Positions 34,501-46,040 of a stretch of DNA of 64,000 nucleotides are shown in pieces. The stretch is from Corallium rubrum (lineage: Eukaryota > Cnidaria > Anthozoa > Scleralcyonacea > Coralliidae). A program made the position numbers and the translations under genes. The notes beneath the pieces were generated by a model, which saw only the letters and a program-made list of their open reading frames with translations, searched no databases and was not told the DNA's origin. The DNA lies in contig OZ035997.1 in the NCBI GenBank assembly GCA_964035015.1, positions 89,838,465 through 89,902,464 of the forward strand. The letters are read 5' to 3'. Position 1 is the first letter of the stretch. The number at the start of each line of letters is the position of its first letter.

Positions 34501-37500
34501 AGAAAATACCATGAAATAAAAACATTGGATGTATTCAAATAATTGAAATAATTATGTTGTCTTTTGACTGTTTTAAATGACGTTTCACAATCTTCAGAAT
34601 TCTCTAATATATCGTCTCAAAACGCAGGAAATAGCATTTCAGGGACTCCGTATTTCAAAATTTTCCGGGGGGCATGCCCCCGGAACCCCGTAGCGGGTTG
34701 TCGCACCTACGGCGCTCGGCCCCCTGTCCTTAACAGCTCGCTATGGGCCTGAAAAAACCGCCATAAAAGGTATTACAGCTCAACTAAACAACTTGGTAAG
34801 TAATATATAACAACCCAGTGAATGCTATTACAGTTCGATGACAACCAGCTATAAAACATCCACAACTTCCATAGCTATCATATCTCAACCTAATACAACA
34901 GACAAAAATAATGATCCAACATGTAGAGACTTACAAGGCTATGCTATGATTACAAAGTTGAATATTTATGCTCGTACTCCTTAAATATACAATGAGAGTG
35001 GGTGGGTAAGGTCAAGCTATGGCGAACTAACAACAAACGCTGACTTGCCTGACTTAACCCCTCTTTTAGCCCCTGAGACTCGTACGCAGCCTCCAGCGGC
35101 GTGTGAGAAAACATTTTCCGCTTCTTTCGTACCTCAGCCAGCGGAAAATAACATTATCGCCTTACAAACCTGGGGGAAAAAGAGAGAACCAACAACTCTA
35201 CTCACATGAAGCTACACTAAGTTGGTCACCCATCGAAATGCCGAGTTGCAGCGCACTAACAGCTTGTGCCAGCCCATTCTCGTCCCCAGAGTCTCTCCCA
35301 TGCTGGCGCGCGGAAAAGGCTCTGGGAGAATCCAAAACCGGAACACCAAGATTCTTTGGTGCTCTTTCTAAAGCGCATGCGTTTAAGTTCGCGGCTTGGG
35401 AGTTGGACACGAGATCATCAACAGTTGTTTGGAATATAATTTTCCTTTCGTTTTCGATTCTGGCGGTTTGGCTGTCTTGTATTAAATCGTTTGACTTTGG
35501 AACAATTCTGATTGTGGTAGATTCCCTGCGAAGAAGGTCCTTATCGAGTTTGGCTCATCGCCGCGTTTACTCTGCGGGGCAAAAGACATTAAAATTTTAA
35601 TGCGAGTTCGCTTCAGAGCTTGCCAATAGAGCCGCGTTGGAATTTCTTCGTATTTACGGTCTCTGTTAGTGAAGGTAGTTCTCTTAAATTTGTTGCACCG
35701 TTCGTTTATATTTGACTTGTATATTTCAATGAGATTCTTAATAATGTACCATGCACGAACAGCCTGCAGTGTGCGGTCTATCGGTTTCAAATTGCTGTCT
35801 GTCTTCTGTGTTTGATTTAATTATATATGGGGAAACAGGTTGATTGCTTTGAAAAACGTTCGATTAAATTGTTCGGATTAGAATTATGATTAGAATTGTG
35901 CTTCGTTGTCAGTTTTCGTGTTTTAAATACTGTTTATTTATAAATACTCACTAAGCTCCGTTATAGACCTTTGAATTTGAACAACCAATCAGATCGCGAT
36001 AATATATGGATCCCCCAGCGGCCCGGCGGGAGAGGACCTGGGGACGAGAATGGTGCCATGCCATTATCCATGGTACCAGACACGCAGAAGCCTTGCTCAA
36101 AAGGTTGACTATAAACATTGTCATTATATATACAAGACAATCAAACATACTAACTTGGTGCTAAAGGTAAAACCAACTGAAAAATAGTCGTTTCCGTGCT
36201 TGTTGTTTCGAATTCAGACAGATGACATGAAAAGTTTTCATTTCTAGAGACATTCATTACTGTCAAGACGATCTCGTAATTCCTGGTTCCTACTTTTCTT
36301 CTTCTAAGTGGGTAATTTAAGCTGCTGTTAGTAATGAGTTCACCATTTCCATTTCTCCAAATAGGTTCAGCAAATTTCTCCTTTGCAAGACAAAATATTT
36401 CACACGTTAAGGTCTTGTTAGATCCTTTCTCTGCAACAATTTCTTGAATGCCTTTCGGACTAATAGATGAATCGCATTCGGGCTCTAAAGAACAAACAAT
36501 TGAATGAAGTTACAACTACATTAAAGTGTCTATAAACTCAAATAAGATATTACTGATATGGGTTCTATATAAAGTGAATAGTTGAATGCCAAAATATTTT
36601 CTGACTTGAACTTCATTTGTTGTTATATTGGGGTTTGTATTTCCAAAATGGTAATGAGGATGACATCAATGCAGGCATATACTTAATTATTTTTTTGTTT
36701 CGTTTTGTTAACAAGACGGCGGCAAACTTACAATTGTTTAAAACAAATAAGAAACCTTGAGAGTCCACGGTAGTGTACAAGCATGTGCGAGCTTGTATAA
36801 TAATGGAGAGTAATTTCAAACGGTTTTTTTAGAATCCCTGTTGTAATGTAACAGACGTTTGGTAGACGTTCCTCAAGCTCAAATATGTGTATGTAAAGGG
36901 TTAATATGACGTTTAATGATTGGCTAATATATAAATGAATAAAGGCTCGAGTCGTATATGAGCTCATAGCCAACGAGGTGCTTCGCCGGGTTGGCTATTA
37001 GTTCATATACGACGAGAGCGAATGGTATAGTTGTTTTATAATATAGTAAAATATGTTATGATAATTAATGCAAAATTGTTGATTTATTGCAATAAATTAT
37101 ATTATTATATGACTGGGTTTGATTTCCGGGCCGTACGCAAAACTACGCACGCTGATTGGTTCCCGAGAGGTCGGGATTTTATGATATTGACCTCGGCGTC
37201 AATACGATTTTTTCTCGGCCCTGAAAGTTTTGGCGATAAGTTTTGAGTTGATTTGAATACAAATAAAAGAGTATTGGGTATCTTTATTCAAATATTCTGA
37301 AAAATAAAATGTGTTGGAACATTACTGCTGGTTTTCTTGAAGCTGTTTATCTAAAAATACGACAAATAAAAGCCGAACTGGTGTGAACAAGAAGGCCAAG
37401 AAGCGACACGTATAAATGTTAACAGGTATTAAGGTAAACAGCATGCTCCGAAGGAGAAAACAACGCTCGAAACTTAAAAATAAAATGAAACAATAGCCAT

Positions 37501-40500
37501 ATAATAAATGCCTTATTAACCTCGTTTGCTTGGTCTGTACGGGAAAGTATTTTCCCTCGGTTTTATCGCACAAACGAAAACCTGTACGAAAACCTCAGGC
37601 AAATCATAGTCAATCGAGATATGGTCTGGAAACTCAGCTAAAGCCTTTGGTCTATCTTTTTGTGCGCCTTATGCATTTTTGTGCACGGCGCACGGTCACT
37701 GAACACATTGTATTTATTATAATGAACGAATTGTCCAATAGCAACGTTTCAGTTCAATCACTCCACCGTGCTATTTAAATATTAATAAACCTAAAACAAA
37801 CGATGTGCACGGTGTAAGGTACGGTTCAACATAAAATTCCAGCTCAATATAGGCGCTTTGAAGTTTGCCGAGTTTCCAGACCATATCTCGATTGACTATG
37901 GGGAAATACTTTCCCGTACAGACCTCACACTCAGTTAATAAGTGCTTATTAATTGAATATCCGCCTCATACGAGCTTCCGTCATGCGTATTGTAGTTTAT
38001 GTTTTCAAGTTTCTTGCGGAGTTGAAAACAGTTTCAGAATTTTCTATCAGAGCCAAAAAATATGTTGAAAATATTGAATGAAGAATAAAAACAGCTTTGA
38101 AAAATCAAACGGTGGGTGATTTATTTCTTAATCTGTCGTGGTTGTGAATCTTTGGCTTTTTAAATGGACAAAGAAGCTAAAAATATAATTAATAGCGAAA
38201 ATTACGCGTTGTTTTTCAATATTTCTAACCCGAAAGAATAACACAGTTTTTATCCATAATGATTTATTACTTCAAAAACCCACTTTGTTGAGTAATAATA
38301 GCCTAATGGTTGTACTCATAAATATGTGTTGTTAGTTCAATTCTTGCGGATTTTAATTTGTCTGACAAAACATTGTCAACCTGACAATTCAAATCGGGTT
38401 TTGTAAACTCTTATTTTTAGTCAGTTAGTTATTTTTAGTCTTTGTAAACTATATTATTAGTCAAAGAACGAGCCAGTTCGTAATGTCGACTGCGCATCAA
38501 AACGATGCGTTCAGCGTCGGGATAAAACTTATTTCAATTTATAACATCAAGCTAAAGAATTCAGTGATAACGAATTTGGAAGTGTAAATGAAAATGCAAA
38601 TGTTAATGAATCCTGCGACCTTATCCTGATGCTATGAAATGAGATAAAGTTTATCCCGAAGCAGAACGCGTTACTTTCATGCGCAGTCCACACTACGAGC
38701 TGCCTTAATATTCCTTCTGACCACAACCTCGTCCCCAGGGCCATTTCTAAGGGGCCTAGGCAAGATGGCGTGCTCAAATTCAAAATGGCGGGAACAAATG
38801 GTACTCGTGGAGACTAGGCAAAAATGCAAACATATTGTGTTGGTAGATCGTGGTTAAAAGGTCAGAGCATTGCACTAGAATCGCAAGGTCGTGGGTTCAA
38901 TTCCTGCCGGAAGGCCTGTGTAGTTGCATTTTTCGCAACTGGTCCCGGTTTGGTCTTAAAATGTATATATTCTACACTCGAATTTTCCTTCACCAAAAAT
39001 CCTTAGAACACGCTATGTAATCGAGTGAAATGCGCAATATTACTTTAAATGACTCAAAGGTAGCCTGGTACCCTGGCCCAATTTCAAAAGGATTATGGCC
39101 AGGTAAACTAATTACAATCTTGCGTCATTCAGAGCTAAATCCACTTGTACGTCTGTGCATGCCTTGATTGCGCGAAATTTTTAACCAATATGAAAGCAGA
39201 AATCTTGGCCATGGTACCAGGCTATAGACTCAAAGGGCTCTATCCAGTCATTTCGTGGCTTTTCCAAAATATGTCGTAAAATTTGTTTTATTGTCGTCAA
39301 GCTTCAGTAAGTCCCATTATTATATGGCTGGGTTTGATTTCCGGTCCGTACGCAAAACGACGCACGCTGATTGGTTCCAGAGAGGTCGGGTTTTACGATA
39401 TTGACCGACCAGTCAATACGCTTTTCTCTCGGCCCTGTAAGTTTTGGCGGGAACATTTCTGAGTTGATTTGAAAACAAATAAAAGAGAAATAGGTGTCTT
39501 TATTCAAATATTCTGAACAATAAAATGTGTTGGAACATCACTGCTGGTCTTCTTTAAAGCTGTTTATCTAAAAACACGACAAATAAAAGCCGAACTGGTG
39601 TAAATAAGAAGGCCAAGAAGCGACACGAAAAAGTCAACAGGTAAGGTAAACAGCATACTCCGAAGACGAAAACAACGCTCGAAGCTTTAAAATAAAATGA
39701 ACCAATAGCCATATAATAAATTCCTTATTAACCTCGTTTGCTCGGTCTGTACTGGAAAGTATTTGCCCTCGGTTTCATCGCACAAACCTCGCTCCTTCGT
39801 CGCTCGGTCTGTACGAAAACCTCATGCAGGCAAATACTTTCCCGTACAGACCTCGCACTCGGATAATAAGTCTTTAATCTAACCAGAAATCTGGTTTACC
39901 GCCTAGCTTTTTAATTTTAGATAAACATATTTGACGACATTTTGGGAAAGTCGCAAAAGAACTGGACGGGTCCCTTATTTGAATTATCCCTTTGAACCTC
40001 GGCCAACTAAATAAAATCACAGTTTCTGCAATTGGCTGATCAGTCTCAAAACTTTCTCTCGAGAAGCATCGAGACTCTCTGGAAAACAACACCGTTTTCC
40101 CTGCATGGGATCAGACAATAAATGTAAATTATTCACCTCCACTTCGGGCTATAATTGTTAATCGTTAAAGTGCATATAAACCCAACTTTTTTATCATCTG
40201 AATACGTTCTACATAGAGCAAACAGTTGTTCAGTGAAATATTTTTTTGATTGGAGCTATTTTTCAATGTTTTTTGGCGATTCACATTTCTAGTACGGTAA
40301 TGAGATGATGTCTATGTAGGCGTTTGGCTTTCTTTCTCTTTTTGGCAAGATAAACTACCTGAGAATTTTTGTGGAAAAGCCCATACAATACGGAACATCT
40401 TGTTCAAACACACCATTAATAGAAGAATATTAATTGGGACATGTCACTTCTGCAAATAATTAGTTATACTGTATAGATAATGAGGACTACTTCGGCGTCA

Positions 40501-43500
40501 TCTCATTACCATTTTGAAAACAAATATCTCTATTAAAGCAATAAAAGTTGCTCCAATCTAAAAAATATTTCGTTGTTCAACTATTTGCCAAAGGTAGAAC
40601 GCATTTAGATGATAAAAAATCTGGGGTTATATGCACTTTAAGAAAAAAGAAATAAACTAACCTTCCACTACCAACTCGAATGTTCGATTGAACTTGAATT
40701 GACCAGCATTTGAACTTTCAAAGAAACACGTAACGTTATCATTCTTCGTAAAGTTCACAACTTTTAACTCTGATATCATGTCAGGTGCATTTCTATCAGT
40801 GTTCTTGATGGGATGTGATGTTATGTAGTTCGGGTTGTTTTCTATGATAAGTTCACCCTTCCCGTTTCTCCATTTAAATTTGCCTAACTGATCTTGCCCA
40901 AAGCAAGAAACAACACACTGCAACGTTTTGTTAGTTTCCCTCACAATCTTTATTGGAACATCATTTTTAATAGGGCTTGTTCTCACGTAAAGTTTATCTC
41001 CACATTTGACTAAAAGACAAAGAATAGACATATATGTATAGGGTAAGTATGTTTTCGCTACTTCGTCGTTCATTTTTGAGCTATAGTAATTGAGATTTGT
41101 TTCAGCTATAATGATTGACATTTCGACAACTTTCATGCAGTGCCATCATGCATTGTGGGGGTTGGAAATTGCAAAGCCCGAGGAACCTGGGAAGTGTTCC
41201 CCGAAAAATATTAAATCTCTGGCATGTCATTTCCCGCATTTTGATAGTGCGCGCTCCATCGTGATGACATCAGGATTGATCTTGCAGTCCGAACAATAGA
41301 GAATGTCTCATTTGCAATCATTTGAAAGTCAATTTTGCTTTGTTTGTCCGCTTTTTGTGCTATAAATATAGCAGCTCGACTGTACGCTATTGAGACCAGT
41401 AGATGACCCCCCCCCCCCCCCCCCCAGGGTCCAAAGGGATGCCGTCTCATTAATATTCAGCGTGCCTCACGCATGACTCACGCGTGACTCACGCATGACG
41501 AAGGAGTAACAGAATAATAGGACATGATCGGACAAGACTGGGAGATAGTTAGTGCGCATGAAGTTATAAACTCGGACATTACGATGTTAAGGCTAGTTTC
41601 CACTCAGGAAAATCTTCCGATTTATTGCAATAAATTATATTATTATATGGCTGGGTTTGATTTCCGGGCCGTACGCAAAACTACGCACGCTGATTGGTTC
41701 CCGAGAGGTCGGGATTTTACGATATTGACCTCGGGGTCAATACGATTTTTTCTCGGCCCTGAAAGTTTTGGCGAGATTTTGAGTATAAATAAAAGAGTAT
41801 TGGGTATCTTTATTCAAATATTCTGAAAAATAAGGCTACTTTCCACTCAGGAAATCTTCCACAGGACAGGAACGTTATTTTGTGTTAAAATCATTAGTTC
41901 CGACCGAGAGCTCACAAGACAAAGAAAACTTTCCTGTCCGTTCCAGTCCTGCGGAAGATTTTCTGAGTGGAAACTAGCCTTTAGGATTAAACCATAGATA
42001 ATGGAAGGGAAACTGGATAGGAAACTTACGAAACCGCAAACGATGTTTGCACAACTTGCTATGGTAAATTAATTTAATGTACGCTTATAAATGGGCAATG
42101 CACCTAACGGGTGGTCCCACATGGCTAAAATCAGACACTGCTGAACTTAAGTGATATTACACTTTTGTCTAATTTCAGCAATAGGTGCATTAGCTGCTTT
42201 TAAGTGTGTAATTACCATTGTGCAAACAACGTTTCCGGTTCTTTAACCTCGTTTGAAGTTTCCTATCCAGTTCCCCTTCCATTATCTATGATTAATTTAT
42301 TATTGAGTCGGTTTTCTTTGATGTACCGCGGGCTGTATATAGCATACAGCCCTTGAATACTAATTAGATATGAAATGAAGAAAAAAACTAGTCAAATCTT
42401 TGTCCAAGGTAGAAAAAAAGACAAAACTTTGTTGGAAAACCTCCTCAATAATAAATTAAGTCAGATAAATCCCTCGAACGTCGGGCTGTATGCGATATAC
42501 AGCCCTCGGACGCTTCGCGTCCTCGGGGCTGTATATAGCATACAGCCCTCGTTCTCGGGCTTTATCTCTTACTTACACCTGGTCTGGTCGACTAAGTTCG
42601 TTGGACGAATCTATAGATCGTTTTCATCTGACGTCACGGCGGCCATATTGGTGTACCAAAAACAATGAAATGGCGGCCATCTTGTTGTACGGTATGGGAA
42701 TTAGCTCTTTCTTATTCAAATATTTCGTATTATTTCACCATCCCAATGGGGGCACCGATCACGTGAGTGAAAACGATCTATTGTTTGAGACTTTAGAGAA
42801 AGATTGGAACGTTTGTTGAAAGCTGTTTAGAACTGAGACATGAATACTCGACGATCTAGAAACCGTAAATGTGAAGCCTGGGGAAATCAAGTACATGTTG
42901 ATGAAGTGTTCGTGTTGAATACCAACAGCTGTTTTCATTTATAACAGAGACCATATAGACAGACGCCATCACCACTGAAAACGAGAAATTATGCGAGGAA
43001 AAATGTTGTGGTTGTAAGATTGATCACCCCAGTCAGCACCAGCAGGATTGCCTCATGATGACCGAGGAAGAAAGATGGGAATTGTATTGCAAAGATGCCA
43101 TTGCATTTGTAAACGATAAACAATTAATTTGGGACGAGTTTATTGAAGCGAAAAGAGTGCTAAAGATCACAGGTGTCATAAAGACGCTCTTGAACGTTTC
43201 AGACAATTAGAAAACACGTCAGAGTCCATATTGTATGCACTGTGGCAGTTGTATAGTAATGTAGAGAATCCGGAAATGAAATGTATTCTAGCATATCTTT
43301 CTTATTGGAGAGAAAGTAATAAATGATTTTCTTGCATAAATGTTGTGTTTTGTCTTAATATGGCTAATAATTGTAGATTTCAAAGCTCATTAGAGTGTCA
43401 TTATCGAATGAAACAATGGGACATGTTGGGGCAGGGCAATTAAGGGGATTAGAGACCAAAAAGAGCAGGTGTATTTTGCATAAGACAGAATTCACAGCGA

Positions 43501-46006
43501 TCAGTTTAAAATATTTATTTAGGTTTTGGTTTAAACTTATACATATAAAAAAAACAAAAAAACAAATTACGGTTACATACAAATAGTTACACTGATCAGT
43601 ACAAAGGTGCACGCTCATTGAGACAAAGAAGACATAAATATAGGGTTTAAAAAGTAGTTATTTCAGTTTAAATGTTTACATCAATAAGGTCGGTTTCTGA
43701 TGTTTCTGAGATAATACTTGTCTAATCTAATTTTATATGGATTTTGAGGTTCATTCCTGGGAATGATCATGATGTAATGGTCAGTGTCTTGAGGAGCATG
43801 GGTGGCGTGTGCTCTTAAGTCGGTTTTCCACTAGGCGACTTTTTTCGCACGAAGCGACTTTTTCTTTTGTCTCATGAGCTCTGAGCTGGAACTAATCAGA
43901 AATCTATTGAATTCGAACAAAAGAAAGTCGCTTCGCGCGAAACCGGCTTCAGAGCGCTGCTTCTCACCAAAAAGTTAAGCCCGGTTAGACGGGGTTAGTA
44001 CTTGGATGGATGACCGCTTGAGAATGACCCCGTTGTCGGGCTTGGACTCATGTGAGTAGAGTTGTAGTTGATTTCTCCTCCAGTCTTTTATCCTTTATCC
44101 TGATTATAGTCTTTTGTTTCATGCGAGCCTTCCTTATGCGAGTCTTTTTCGTCTAAATCATTTTCGTCCACATCAGTATCACCAGCGTCTTTCGCTTTTA
44201 TCCGACTCTACTTCTACATCCGGGTCACTTTCATCTGTGTCAAAATCAATATAGTTAACCATTTTCGGCATTGCAAAGGTTTCGGCTTTGGGTATTCAAC
44301 AGTTGGAGGAGGAGTTAGAAAATATGGTTTAGCTACGCTAGGTTTAGACGGAGAATCTAACGGAAGGTGTTCAGGTTGCTGGGGTTCAGGTTTTTGAGGC
44401 TTCTGTGGGGTCTTTGTTAAATTTTGTATAACTTTTAGTAGCTGCGTTTGAAGATTAGTTTGAATTTGATGCTGCTGGTTCTGCAGCTGTTGTTGGAATG
44501 TCAGAAAACGATGGAGTTGATTAGAGTATAGGATGTTCTTTTCACCAGTTAACTGTGCCGGTGTTTGTACAATATCTCGCATGAGCTGTTCTGCATTGTA
44601 CATAGCGCTGACAATTGGAGGTTGCTGATACGATTTCTTTTGAATATATCTGCTTATGTTCTGCTGCAGGACAGAGCTATTTTCTTCAGGTAAACATTTG
44701 TCTTGAGACGATGTTTGTCAACCGTAGCCGGCTTTAGATCAAGCATCAGATAGCCATGGGGGCGACTCGTTGCTTCTTCGTAACTCTTCATAAATTCCTG
44801 AACATGTTCAGGATTGGAGACTTGAAGAGTATGATATAATGTGCGTTGAGGCTAATGTTTCTGGTTTCCTTTCCTTGGTGAAATATATTCTGAACAATAT
44901 AGATCATTGACAGATTCCTATGATGGCTTCCCTTGGTAAATAAATTTGCAATGTGCTTATCTCCTCCTGATTGATCCATATATAAGATCATCGAAGACAA
45001 TAAGGTTTCGCAATTTGTTTGAATTTGTGCAATCAAACCGTAATTTGTTTGTTTTTTTCTTTATATGTATATAATAAGTTTAAACCAAAGCCTAAATAAA
45101 TATTTTAAACTGATTGCTGTGAATTCTGTCTTATGCAAAATACACCTGCTCTTTTTGGTCTCTTTAATTCCCTGAGTGCCCCAACATGTCCCATTGTTTC
45201 ATTCGATGAGTAATGAGCTTTGAAATCTACAATTATTAGCCATATTAAGACAAAACACAACATTTATAAAAGAAAAGCATTTATTACTTTCTCTCCAATA
45301 AGAAAGATTTGCTAGAATACATTTCATTTCCGGATTCTCTACATTACTATACAACTGCCACAGTGCATACAATATGGACTCTGACGTGTTTTCTAATTGT
45401 CTGAAACGTTCAAGAGCGTCTTTATGACACCTGTGATCTTTAGCACTCTTGTCGCTTCAATAAACTCGTCCCAAATTAATCGTTTATCGTTTACAAATGC
45501 AATCGCATCTTTGCAATACAATTCCCATCTTTCTTCCTCGGTCATCATGAGATAATCACTGACTGGGGTGTTCATTATCTTACAACCACAACATTTTCCT
45601 TGAATAATTTCTCGATTTGAGTGGCGATGGCTTATGTGTATATGGTCTCTATTATAAATGGAAACAGCTTTTGGTATTCAACAACGGACACTTCATCGAC
45701 ATGTACTTGATTTCCCCAGGCTTCCCATTTACGGTTTCTAGATCGTCGAGTATTCATGTCTCAGTTCTAAACGGCTTTCAACAAACGTTCCAATCTTTCT
45801 CTAAAGTCTCAAACAATAGATTCGTCCAACGAACTTAGCCGACCAGACCAGGTGTAATCCTAACATCGTAATGTCCGAGTTTATCTAACTTCATGCGCAC
45901 TAACTATATCCCAGTCTTGTCCGAACATTTATATCTTATTAGATGTTTTGGTGTGTAGTATCGCTGTATATTTTTACTCGTTGTTTGTATTTTGACTCGC
46001 CCTGCC

Positions 46007-46040
<34 letters not shown>

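Noticed and set aside
35103-35600. 165-codon ORF with a hydrophobic stretch
   Set aside because: Passes through a SINE fragment, has no family motifs, and lies in an intron of the receptor gene; its hydrophobic part is not enough evidence.
43965-44090. Possible functional 5S rRNA gene
   Set aside because: Only the 3' half of 5S is present, with a SINE body attached, and other copies share the same body.
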